Origin: Manihot esculenta
Lineage: Eukaryota > Streptophyta > Magnoliopsida > Malpighiales > Euphorbiaceae
Assembly: GCF_001659605.2 (NCBI RefSeq)
Contig: NC_035161.2
Span: forward strand, 34,939,191 to 35,003,190
Reading direction: 5' to 3'
Length of the DNA stretch: 64,000 nucleotides
Shown here: piece after piece, positions 51,948-63,221 of the stretch
Layout: each line of letters begins with the position of its first letter
How positions within the stretch are numbered: the stretch's first letter is position 1
Made by a program: the position numbers and the translations under genes
Notes under the pieces: generated by a model
What the model was told of the DNA's origin: nothing
Seen by the model: only the letters and a program-made list of their open reading frames with translations
Database searches by the model: none

Positions 51948-53803
51948 GAATTTTCTAGAGATATGGTCTTTTTTGGATTTGTTTTTAGTTCATCATTCGA
52001 CGCTTTATCGACTTCTTTTTCCTTTGCATTAAAGCGTTCAAGAGCTCTGCTTGGTTTTTTTCTCTTACGCGGTGACGATGTAGGCTTGTTTGCTTTGGTA
52101 CAAGTAGCCTTTGCTATTCCTTCACCTTTGAATGTGCTTATGTTAGCGTGTGACTCGTATTTTTAATAAGTTTTTTTTAGCCATTTGAATACTAGTGGAG
52201 AGTTTCACCCATTCTTCAACTTTGATTTTGGGTTTTTTTTTTTTGACTTCTTTTAGTGAAAGAGTGTAGTTGTGGTACTTGATGGAGTATTTTTACAATA
52301 TTTTTAACAGTGCTTGAGTAAATCTACTTTTTAAGTTTGGCTTCTGAAGGTTTTCAAACAATATTCGGTAATCAGAGTTAAGCACTCAGTAGAAGGCTTC
52401 CAGAGCCTTCACATTTGCTAAGGTTCTTAGGATTTTGGGTTTCAAACATGTACTTATTTGGTTTTTGGGTCTTTGATTCTTTTTTTATTCAAGCCGCTAT
52501 GTTTGTAATTAAACTGAAATCAAAGTTCATTATTAATGAATTACATTAAAAAGGAAAAAACCTTGAATTTTCTTTCAAATCAATATATTGCAATAATATT
52601 TTGGCTACTGAATGGGATATGTAGTGTCACTTGTAATTAAATTTTGATTGATCATACTAAATTCTTATTTTAATGTGGTTGTTTTAACGAGTGGAATAAT
52701 TATTATGTGTGTACATAGTTATCCCAATTCTCAAGAGAATAATTATCAAAAGTGAAAAAGTTTGAAAATCTGTTAGGAAATATTCACGTGGTCCTTAGCA
52801 TTGGCTCAAGTCTTAATGGTTGTTATATAGAGAAAAAAGAGTTTGACATGCTAGATAAAGGAGAATACTATGATAGTGGAGATTCAAGTCATAAGGAGCG
52901 AGAAGGAAATTGGCCTTTTTACCCAAACAGACAAATGTTTGCACCAATTTGTAACTTTTTTAAAGAAATTTTAGTGAAAATTGAAATTTTATTAATCAAT
53001 TGACAACATTATACTTTGAGATATATGTTTGTGCATGCTTAACATAACATGATCTTGTTTAAAAAATTCTCATCCATGAACATGTATCTCAAATATTGTC
53101 AATCGATTAATTAAACTTGAAAATTTAGCTTGAAAGTTTCGGATAATTGTTGAAAATTAAAATATTTATATAAACATATGGAGTTCGCATAAATTTTTTG
53201 AAATTTTTTTAATTCAATTGATCGTAGATATTGTAAGTGTTAATAATAATTACTTCATGTGATTGATTGTTATAAAATTTTATATTTTAAAAATTTTTGT
53301 TCCACATAGAAAAACACATAAATATTTTTATTAAATTTATAAATGAGTTTTTATTATTGAAATTGTAAAAAATAAATAAATAAAAAGTCTGAACCGTAAT
53401 TTGCAATGTCCCTAAGAATTATTTAAATATTTTTAAGTTTTAAAAAATTTTATTAATTAATTTTAATTAATTTTTTGTTATAAAATTTTAATTATTAAAT
53501 ATTTATTATTTAAGAAAATTTATTAATATTTAATATATTAATTTTAAAAATTAAATGAAAGTGTCTCTAAATTTTAAGAAAATCTAGTAATTGTTTTTTT
53601 TTGTATTGAATGTATTTTTAAATTATTTATTTAAATAATTTATTCATTTCATTTTATAATTTTATTTATTTTTATTATTTTAAAATTATAAAAAAAATTA
53701 TGATATGAAAGAGATATAAAAATGGAAAGGCAGATTTTTTTTTTTCTAAAATGGAAAGGAGAATTTGTAGCAACACTACTGGGGTACTCGCAGAATTTAA
53801 AGG

Positions 53804-53813
53804 GACACGTGTC
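53804..53813 (+). promoter_or_regulatory. Palindromic G-box upstream of beta-tubulin
   Basis: GACACGTGTC is a perfect 10-bp palindrome with the CACGTG core bound by bZIP and bHLH factors. It lies about 415 nt before the start codon. Function is inferred from the motif and its position. Confidence 0.45.
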
Positions 53814-54102
53814 AGTGCGGACCGTAATGTGATAGGAGACAAGGGGGAAAGCCTTAAAACGGCGCCGTGCTCCTTTCTCCAACAGTCAAACCAACGGGCG
53901 GCTCGGTTGCCTCCAGCTGTATCTCTAAATTTGAAATTTAAAACTTTTGCCTGCATCCGTTTTTAACCGTTGCTATTTTAGAGCCTCGAGACGAGACAAC
54001 CCTAGGGTAGATTCAAAAATACAACATTGAGAGGCAAATAAAAAATAAAAAAAATAAAAACAAAAACAGAAAAAGGGTGCCGTTAAACCTAATCTTCTCC
54101 TC

Positions 54103-54182
54103 TATAAAACCTATTCCTTCCCCCCTCCCCCCCCTCTGCATTTCACCATCTCTCTCTCTCTCTGTCTCTCTCTCTCTCTCTG
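54103..54182 (+). promoter_or_regulatory. TATA box and CT-rich leader of beta-tubulin
   Basis: TATAAAA at 54103-54109 is followed by a C/T-rich stretch with two CT microsatellite runs (about 54149-54182) and then the ATG at 54228. Pyrimidine-rich leaders are common in highly expressed plant housekeeping genes. The transcription start would be near 54135. Confidence 0.6.
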
Positions 54183-54227
54183 AGCAGTGAATTTCCAAAC
54201 CCTTGCCCTTTCAAATACTTAGAAAAA

Positions 54228-55766
54228 ATGCGTGAGATCCTACACATCCAAGGGGGCCAATGCGGTAACCAAATCGGAGCCAAGTTCTGGGAAGTTGTCT
54301 GCGCCGAGCACGGCATAGACTCCACTGGTCGCTACCAAGGCAACTCAGATCTTCAGCTTGAAAGAATCAATGTCTACTACAATGAGGCCAGTTGCGGTCG
54401 CTTTGTGCCTCGTGCTGTGCTCATGGATTTGGAACCTGGTACAATGGATAGCATCAGATCTGGTACTTATGGTCAGATTTTTAGGCCTGACAACTTCGTG
54501 TTCGGCCAATCTGGCGCTGGTAATAACTGGGCTAAAGGCCATTACACTGAAGGTGCTGAGCTTATTGATTCTGTTCTTGACGTTGTTAGAAAGGAGGCTG
54601 AGAATTGTGACTGTTTGCAAGGTAAATTACATGTCTAAAGATTTTCTGTTCATGAAGTTGCATGCTTTTTTGGGGGTTTTATTTTTTTTAATGGTTTTTG
54701 TTTTTGATTTCTGATCAGGGTTTCAGGTGTGCCATTCTTTGGGAGGTGGTACTGGATCTGGAATGGGGACACTCTTGATTTCCAAGATTAGGGAAGAGTA
54801 CCCAGATAGAATGATGTTGACTTTCTCGGTGTTTCCCTCTCCCAAGGTATCTGATACAGTTGTGGAACCTTACAATGCCACTTTGTCTGTCCATCAACTA
54901 GTGGAAAATGCAGATGAGTGCATGGTTCTTGACAATGAGGCCTTGTATGACATTTGCTTCCGTACACTGAAGCTCACTACTCCCAGCTGTAAGCTCATCT
55001 ATAACCTTTTTTTGGCTTATTTTTGGGCGATTAATACCTGTTGAAAATTTCAATTCTGATCATGCTTCTGATTGTGTGGGGTACAGTCGGTGATTTGAAT
55101 CACTTGATATCTGCAACAATGTCTGGAGTTACATGCTGCCTGAGGTTCCCTGGTCAGTTGAATTCTGATCTCAGAAAGCTTGCAGTGAACCTCATTCCAT
55201 TCCCTCGTCTTCACTTCTTCATGGTGGGTTTTGCCCCTCTTACTTCCCGTGGCTCACAGCAGTACCGAGCTCTAACTGTTCCTGAGCTCACCCAGCAAAT
55301 GTGGGATGCAAAGAACATGATGTGTGCAGCTGATCCAAGGCATGGTCGTTATCTGACAGCATCAGCTATGTTCCGAGGCATGATGAGCACAAAGGAGGTT
55401 GATGAGCAGATGCTGAATGTGCAGAATAAGAACTCTTCCTACTTTGTGGAGTGGATTCCAAATAATGTGAAATCAACTGTTTGTGATATCCCACCTACAG
55501 GACTTAAGATGGCATCCACATTTATTGGCAATTCTACATCCATACAAGAGATGTTTAGGCGTGTGAGTGAGCAATTCACAGCCATGTTCAGGAGGAAGGC
55601 TTTCTTGCATTGGTATACAGGGGAAGGGATGGATGAGATGGAGTTCACTGAGGCTGAGAGCAACATGAATGATCTGGTTTCGGAGTACCAGCAATACCAA
55701 GATGCAACAGCAGATGAGGAAGGATATGAGGATGATGAGGGAGAATATCAGGAAGAATATGAGTAG
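54228..55766 (+). CDS. TUB: Beta-tubulin
   Basis: Three exons (54228-54621, 54719-54988, 55087-55766) give 447 residues, the usual plant beta-tubulin length. The protein begins [20 protein letters not shown] and carries the tubulin GTP-binding motif GGGTGSG (joined across intron 1 as [20 protein letters not shown]). It ends in the acidic tail [15 protein letters not shown]. It pairs with alpha-tubulin to form the microtubule subunit and hydrolyses GTP at the exchangeable site. The MREI start is the element read in tubulin mRNA autoregulation in animals. Two short introns interrupt the frame. No damage is seen. Confidence 0.97.
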
Positions 55767-56808
55767 ATGTTTCTTTTGGGGCCTTAACTTCCAGTTGCTG
55801 GTCTCTTTTGCCTAGACTAGGAAAGAAGAAAGAACATTTTATGTAATTTCTCATATATTCAGCAGTAAAACTTCCTTCTTATTCAGCCCGCAAATAACTT
55901 GTGCATTTCCAAATTCTGGCACTGCAATTTAAAGAATGATGCAATTATATGCCAAATTGACCAAGTAGTAAACAAAATGCTTCCCATGGTAGCAATATAA
56001 ACACATCATGAATAGATCATATGAACTTCAACCTATGGGTTTTAAATTAATACTTAATCAATCCACAGTAATACCCCCTGAAACCTCCTCAACCCGCAGA
56101 TTGAATGAGATTTATGCTACTCAAAGCAACATGCTTGGCCATAGAATACTGGGTTTAGTAGACTCTGTTCACAGGTTAATAGCTTAAGATTATTTGCTCA
56201 TTTGTTTAGAGAATCGTGTCATACGCTTAATGATTCATGGCAAACTCTTTATGCAGTTAGAGCGGGACTTTGTTAGGGACTTGCTTCCATTTCTGTTTGC
56301 CTTGTCTCCTTATTTTAGTCATATAATGCATCCTTTGTCTGTTTTTAACAGTCCTAAAGCAGCTTTTCTTTTAGAACATATGAGAAAAATCTGTCGTCAA
56401 TGGTTTTAGTTTGTCTTTGTTCAAATTAATATTTGTACCAATGGAAGTGCCATCAGTCATTAACTTTGATCCTCTCTAAAAAGTAGTTTATTCTGATATG
56501 GCTTCAGAGTTGGTCTGATTAGTATTTAATACAGGAATTCCTGCTGACGCTCCCAAGAAGATAAGTGCAGTGAGTTCATAAGCGTTGCTGGCGATACATT
56601 CCAAGTTTATCAAAATCATTGGAGAGCAAGCCAACCTCACCGAAATCAACAGAAACTGCGCCGGAGATTGAAGTTTAGGCAGCTTGATCCAGTTTCCTTT
56701 TTTATGGAGGACCAGTAGCCTGACCATATGAACCAGATGCCTTTTTCAGGGTTGATTACATGAATTTAAGAGTACGTTTTTGAAACGGTTTGTCATTGGG
56801 ATGTCTAC

Positions 56809-56867
56809 TGGGATCTTCGTTAAACGATCCAGTTAATTTTCTCATTGGGATCTTCGTTAAACGATCC
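56809..56867. repeat. Two copies of a 22-bp near-palindrome
   Basis: The unit TGGGATCTTCGTTAAACGAT, followed by CC, occurs at 56809-56830 and identically at 56846-56867. GATC flanks a TTCGTTAAACGA-like core, so each unit is itself almost self-complementary. Confidence 0.75.
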
Positions 56868-56924
56868 CAAAACAATAGAAACATGAATCTTTAGTCAGCT
56901 TATTTGAGCATTCTTGCTTTAGTT

Positions 56925-57035
56925 CTTTTTTCTTTTTTCCCTGTAGATGGGGATGAGAGTCGAACTCTGAACAGCCGAAGAGCTCCCTTATATGCCCTGT
57001 CAACCATTTCCATCAAAGGGTGGTGGCTTGCGTTA
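56925..57035 (-). repeat. SINE-like / tRNA-like fragment
   Basis: On the minus strand an A-box-like GGTTGACAGGG (about 57006-56996) precedes a B-box (AGAGTTCGACTCTC, about 56970-56957). A C-rich segment and an A-rich tail (GGGAAAAAAGAAAAAA) end at about 56928. This is the order of a tRNA-derived SINE. There is no functional tRNA fold. Confidence 0.4.
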
Positions 57036-57845
57036 GTTCTTTAAGATCTTGGAATGGGATTTTCAGTTCTCTCTTATGATTATTGAAGTAGTAGAATCCC
57101 ACTGATCAAGAATGAAATTTGTTTCTGAACTTCGTTTTTCAATATAATCTGATCATGAAGAAAACAAATGGTTTATAATTGTTAAATTGGTCCTCATTGT
57201 GTGAAAGTTATTTTGTCAAATAAAAGGATCCTGCAAGGCAATTGGTGTTAAACGGCTTGAAAACCATTAGGAGTTAAACCATAAGATCCTAAATTGTTTG
57301 ACAAAAATAAACAGAGTTCAGTAAATTATGTACATTTATTCGTTACTGGGCTATATTTTTGATCCAGAAAGTCTTAAAAGGAAAAAAAAAAGATTCCAGT
57401 AACCAATACTATTGCTGCCGAATGAGAAGCAAATCCCCATTGTACCAAACAAATTGCGTTGAAAAATTTAAATTCCTCTTTGATCAATTTCTCTCTCTGC
57501 TGGCTTTCTCCATGATCCCATCACACAAAATGACATAAATGCATAAATTTCTTGAAATTTTTTAATAGAAAATAAGCTCAGAGTAGATGAATAATCCTGA
57601 AGCAACAGCTGGCCGATATTTACATAAAGCAGAAAAAAAATCCTAATGGATACACGTACCAAAAAGCAAAGATTCAAACGAAGTTGATTTTCGTTGCCAC
57701 CAAAACACAATACCTCCAACTCCAAGGGCTTCAATCTTGTTTTATGTTCGCCATCATATTCCTAGTAACTAAGAAAAGTTAAAGAAGAGAACCAAAGATA
57801 ATAAAAAATCATTGACCTTCAATTTATCCTCATATAACCTCTCTA

Positions 57846-57854
57846 TTATATAAA
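57846..57854 (+). promoter_or_regulatory. TATA box of the PAR1 gene
   Basis: TTATATAAA lies about 80 nt upstream of the ATG at 57934, a spacing that leaves a leader of about 50 nt. Position and match are typical of a plant core promoter. Confidence 0.65.
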
Positions 57855-57933
57855 CACAACCCACAAAGCCTAATGCCACACAAGGCCTTATTATCACATT
57901 TCTGAGAACCGAGGAGCTCGTAGTTAATCAAAA

Positions 57934-58892
57934 ATGGCCTTGATCATATTCCTTGCTATGTCTCTTCTCCTCCATGGAGCCCTCGGTAAACCCATTTCAA
58001 GAATTTTTGCCATTTTCTTTCTTTATGTAAATCTATAAAACTAGTAACTTTTTTTCTTCCTTTGCGTGTGTTTTGTTTGATGTATTGTTCAGGTGAGCTT
58101 GTATGTGAGCAATTACCTGTTGAGCTCTGCTCATATTCAATTGCATCTTCTGGGAAGCGATGCTTGTTAGAGAATTTTGCAACGAAAGATGGAAAGGTTA
58201 AATACCAATGCAAGACATCAGAAGTGGTTGTGGATGTAATGCAGGAATGGATTGAGAGTGATGAATGTGTTAGTTCATGTGGACTTGATAGGAACACTGT
58301 GGGTATCTCATCAGATGGTCTTCTTCAGCCTCAGTTTTTGGCTAAACTTTGCTCAGACGATTGTTACCAAGGTTGCCCCAATATTGTTGATCTCTACTTA
58401 AACTTGGCCTTGGCTGAAGGTATTTCTTTTAGTTTCAATTAGTAAATAGTTCCTTTCTAATTTCCATTATCAAATCCAATTACCATCTCCATATAAAAAT
58501 AAGGAGGTTGTTTATATAATATTAATCTGCAAGTTAAGAAGTTCAGAAACATTACCAGCTTAATGTCATATTTCATTAAAATAAATATTTTCTTATATTA
58601 AATCAAAATTCAGATGTGAACTAAAATTATCAGTAAGAAGATAATAATCTAAATCCAATGATTATGTCCAAATTTACCAATTACCAACAGCATTGTTATA
58701 CAATAACATAATCCATTTTATGTACTTACAGGAGTTAACTTGTCTGAGTTCTGTACCAATCCTCGCCGTGCCTTGTCGGCGACTAGTAGTTCTGGTTATG
58801 CAACCCCAGGTCCAGTCTCCGCCACAGATTATCCGGCTGCTGCTCCGATCACTGGTGATGCGGACCCAGCTTGTGCGCCTTCTGCCATATGA
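57934..58892 (+). CDS. PAR1 family secreted protein
   Basis: Three exons (57934-57985, 58093-58419, 58732-58892) give 179 residues. The first 18 residues ([18 protein letters not shown]) are a clear signal peptide. The mature protein follows the PAR1 (photoassimilate-responsive) pattern: [72 protein letters not shown] and a late Cys-Thr-Asn-Pro-Arg block. The paired cysteines suggest disulfide bonds in the extracellular space. The C-terminus is Pro/Ala/Thr/Ser-rich. PAR1 was first described as a tobacco transcript responsive to sugars and viral infection; its molecular function is unknown. Introns follow residues 17 and 126 in phase 1. Confidence 0.92.
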
Positions 58893-60424
58893 TGTTGTTG
58901 ATCAGTGTGGACTTATTTAGGTCATTAGTTGCTCATATTTGTATGAAAGGAAAGGAGTGATTTTCTATTGTGACGTGCTTGTTTAATTAAACTAATTAAA
59001 ATTACTGCAAATAAACGTTCGATTCATTATTAGAATAATGAATTGAACCTTTTTTTAATAAAAAAATTCCAATTATATGCAAAACATGATCTCCATGCAT
59101 TTGCAAATTGTTTCTCTACAATTACAAACAAGCCAAAAATAAGTGGCTTTAACATGTGTAAGCTTCTCTTGGTAAGGAGTTCCCATACCCATACCCAGCG
59201 GCAGAGGCAGAGAATTATTGGCCTGTGGATTTTTGGTTTGAGTGTTGTGGAGTGCCGACAGACAAGGGTGGCCAGCTGAGGCTTATGGCCAACTGGACAA
59301 GATTGGCAGTAAAGTACAAGTGTTGTCATTTTTCAGGCACTTCTTATCTCAGTAATGGCCTAACGTTAACCTCCCAGCAACTATTCTCCTTTTTATCTTT
59401 TGATCTAACAGTCAACTTTTGACATTTTTTCAATTATTTTAATATGAATTTTGGAGATATTTTATTAAATAATTATTTAATTATTTCAAAATTGAACCAA
59501 CTAATTACAATATAACATCTGGTTCTTATCTTGTTTTCCCAATTAATCCAGAAATTAAATAAAATGATGTTTGAAACTCTGCTAAAACTTTAGTGGTTAA
59601 CAGGAGCTAAGGCTAGGACTTGGTGTTCACAAAAAATAAGCCACATCAGATATGGAGCTGGGGAAAGCAGTAAAAAAATATCAAATCATAGTGGGAGAGC
59701 CATTTACAAAGTTTCATTTTCTGTCAAATAATATACAACTCTAATGGAACATGAGAGGGGGAATAATTTATTTATTTTTTTTTATAATTTTACCTTTTTG
59801 TCTTTAGCGTTTATGTTTTTCGTTTCTTAGGTAATATAAATAAATATTTTATTGCTGCATCTAATTAATATTGAAATTTAAAACACATTAAATATTATAT
59901 TATTTTATAATTATATTTTCTCTAAACTATTAACTTTTATTCATTTTTCATAATCAATTATACTCCATAACATTTTTATTAATCATTTTATATAAATATT
60001 ATCAGCTATTAACAATCAATCAACAGTATGAATTAAACTCAACAATGGCATTATTATTCTGCTCTGTGCACACTCACCGGCAGTTTCCCTTCCACCAACA
60101 CTGCCCAAACTGACACAAATTTTGAGAGAGATTAATATTTTCCCTTTTCTTTTTCATAAAGTTTAAATAAACAAACACCACCACCTAATTCTGGGCTCCA
60201 GCTCTCTCTCTCTCCACTCCTCCCTCTTCCCCTCTTTCCATAGGTCCAAACACTGTATCTCTCAGTTTCTATGTGTTGGTACTTGGTAGCTTTGTTATAA
60301 GGTTATACTTCTCTTGTAAAGCAATCAAGCAAATGTCTTAACCCTTCACAGGAAAAAAAAAAAAAAAAATCCCAAGTTCTGATCTTGTTTCATCAATTTT
60401 TTTTTTCCCTTCTGGAGTGGCAAA
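58893..60424. other. 3' region of PAR1, intergenic DNA and RING-CH promoter
   Basis: The short PAR1 3' untranslated region is followed by AT-rich DNA. From about 60040 the composition rises, and a CT-rich leader (about 60200-60230) plus poly-A and poly-T runs (60353-60370 and 60398-60408) precede the RING-CH start. Open frames around 59043-59422 have no recognised domain. Confidence 0.4.
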
Positions 60425-61306
60425 ATGGCAACGGCACACACCTCCCATTTTAACACAGACCACCATTTAAGCCGTTGCAGCAGTGACTTGTCGTTCTCTG
60501 GAGAGTTTGGTGCCCACAGGGACTCTTCAGCGTCAGATTGCTTGTCAGAGGTGGACTTGGAGAGTGGGGTTTTGGAGGGGAAACTGCATTTGGATGGTAA
60601 AACTAGGAGAGATTGTAGAATTTGCCATTTGGGTTTGGAGAGTAATGGGCCAGAGAACGGGGCAGCCATTGACTTGGGGTGTTCCTGTAAGGGTGATTTG
60701 GGTGGTGCACATAAGAAGTGTGCAGAGACTTGGTTCAAGATCAAGGGTAACATGTGAGTAAGCAATTGAGCTTCTTATTGCAATTGAGCTTCTTATTTCT
60801 TTTTTATTTAAAACAGGGGATATTATGATGCTTTTTGAGGAGTTATTTCTGAAGCATTTAATCTGCATTTTCAGAAAATTGGTTATCAATTTGATGGTTT
60901 TGAAGGATTCTTGTATCTTGTGTTTTATGGCTTATCCAAGTGTGACTTTTTGGAATATTTGTTTGTTCGTTAATAATTCTGACTACCTTTTCTTGGTTTT
61001 CGTAGTTTGAGGAATTTTTTTTTCGTAAGATTTTGTTGGATCCAGGATCTTGGAGACGAAGTTTTTGAAAATTCAAATAGAATACTGGGATCCTACTTGG
61101 TTATATTACATTATTTTTGAAGAACTACGCTCTTTGGGTAGTTGCTGTTTTCTAGATTTCTTTTATCCAAGTTCAATTAACAAAAAAAAAGATCAAGAAG
61201 TTTTTTATCAATATTATTAATAACTGAGAAGCATATAAGCATATTCAAATATCCAAATATTCCTGAACAAAGTTTCTGCTTGATCAATTTCCTAGCCAAA
61301 CCTTAT

Positions 61307-61337
<31 letters not shown>

Positions 61338-63221
61338 GAGTTTACACTTAATTAAGTTGGCCTAGGTATAATTTTGAGTTGTAAAAAGCTTCTCACTTGA
61401 TGCAATATGAAGTGGGGTGGGATGGAGGGGAGGGTGTCAGTTTCTGCATACCCGATTTTTTTATATCATTAACATATTTATCTACCCTGTAGTTATTGTT
61501 AGCTATGTTCTTGTCATGTATTTGTGACGGTTGTCTTTATCCTTTCGCCTCTTTGTGAGCTGAATAAGGTAGAACAGAAGTGACCAGCAGAAGGCAAGGA
61601 AGTAATGATGTAGAAATAGCAAATCTGGTGGTGACCAACCTGCCTTAGATCAAAGGGATTTTTCTCAAAACCATTATTTAGAAGGCATTTTGTGGTTTGG
61701 TTGCATTCTATGGAAGTTGAGTTGATCAATGAGGGTGGTGTCTAGTGTTTAGCTTACAGAATTGTCTCTGTGTACTGTCATTGACTCTTGAAAGTAGACA
61801 CGTACTTGTCTACACTTGTGCAAATATATGGCCTGCCTTCTGCTACTCTTCAGTTTATTGTATCTGTGCATGTATTTAATGATTCAGTAATATTGGATTC
61901 TCTTATAATTATCTCCTATGATCAATTATCCTTGCTTCATAGAAATATCACACTCTAGTTATTGTATTAGGCTTGATGGAGTCTTGGTTGTTGATGAAAC
62001 CCCTAAAATGGATTAATCTCATTTGCCACACTGAGAAAAGTTATGGTGATCTTAGCCTCATAAAATTACTTTGGATTCTCATGTTTTGAACTATATGATC
62101 TGGGGTACTGTCTAGAAGCAAGGAAACAAGAAGTCAGAGGCTTCTGATTATATATAAGAACTGGGAAATTTTTTCTTGAAATATTAGATGGTTGTGTTGC
62201 AAAATTTTCTCAGTCCTTTCCAAGCTGTAAAGAATTTTCCTGGATCAATGTATCATCATTATATTTGAATGATATGCTGCTGAGGAACCATACTGGCCAC
62301 GATTTCATTTCATTTGACATGTTGGCCAATATTGTTTATAGTTCGTTCTTTACTTTTCCTTGAGAATTTGAACCATGCCATTGTTGTTTTAACCGCTGCA
62401 GATGATTTTTAGTTGTTGACTTATTGGTGTATTTTATCATCAATCATTTATTGACATATGTATGTTTCTTTTGTTGAGTTGCTTTGGTCATTTAAAATGC
62501 CAGCGTCACCAGGTTTGTGTACTTGCTAACTGATTCAAGGATTTCTAGAGACATGTTTTAGCAGATATGATTTTATTATTTGAGGTTTTAGTGTCAATGT
62601 GTATAATTTTATACTAGATCAGTGAAAATACTCGAGAAAACAGAAATTATTTCTGGTTCCATGTAGTAAATTGTACAATGTAGAAGTGAAAATTTTTTAC
62701 AGTATAACCAAAATCCTATGGACAAGTTAGCCAAATTAGCTGCTTGCTCTTTCTATTTTAAATTTGGAGGAAATGTTAGGATATGGTTGGTGAGATTGAG
62801 TTGATATATTTTACAAGCTGAGGCTAAGTTAAGCTTACTGCTATTCCTGAAGGTTCAAACTTCACCTTTTACCGCACTCTGGTTTTTTCCCAGATGCTTC
62901 ATGCTTAAGTTTTATGGCCAGTACTACGTTTCTACAATCAAAGTTCTAGTATGATATTTCCTTATTGCTGATGTATTTTCTTTTTAAAACTTTTCCAGGA
63001 TATGCGAGATATGCGGTGTCACTGCACTCAATGTTACTGGTGAACAGGCAAATGAGGCACACAGGGATACTGCCCCTGTTTCATTAGCACCAACGGCACC
63101 TCAAATCCTGGTGGAAACTCGAACATTCTGGCATAGTCGACGCGTGATGAATTTCTTGCTTGCCTGCATGGTCTTTGCATTTGTCATTTCTTGGCTCTTC
63201 CACTTTAAAGTCCTTTCATGA
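60425..63221 (+). CDS. RING-CH (RINGv) membrane protein, probable E3 ligase
   Basis: Two exons (60425-60753 and 62999-63221) give 183 residues. The join reads KIKGN-M-ICEICGV. The RING-CH ligands run C64, C67, C86, C88, H96, C99, C112, C115 (C4HC3). A single hydrophobic segment (about residues 161-178, FLLACMVFAFVISWLF) lies almost at the C-terminus, suggesting a tail-anchored membrane protein. RING-CH proteins of the MARCH type recruit E2 enzymes and ubiquitinate membrane proteins. The 2.2-kb intron splits the RING between its sixth and seventh ligands. The acidic, Ser-rich N-terminal 60 residues have no known domain. The substrate is unknown. Confidence 0.9.

Larger units (their letters stand above)
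51948..54227. other. Intergenic DNA and beta-tubulin promoter
   Basis: From 51953 to about 53740 the sequence is AT-rich. Short open frames at 51963-52166 and 52752-53003 have no recognisable domain. From about 53750 the composition changes to that of a promoter and leader, with a G-box, a TATA box and a CT-rich leader before the beta-tubulin start. Confidence 0.45.
55767..57845. other. 3' region of beta-tubulin and intergenic DNA
   Basis: The beta-tubulin 3' untranslated region probably ends by about 56000. Open frames at 56194-56409 and 56488-56727 (minus) have no recognisable domain. A 37-bp-spaced repeat and a SINE-like patch occur in the middle. No gene is supported. Confidence 0.4.

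Noticed and set aside
52752..53003. 83-codon frame
   Set aside because: No recognised motif, no supporting exon nearby and AT-rich surroundings. It could be a relic but cannot be supported.
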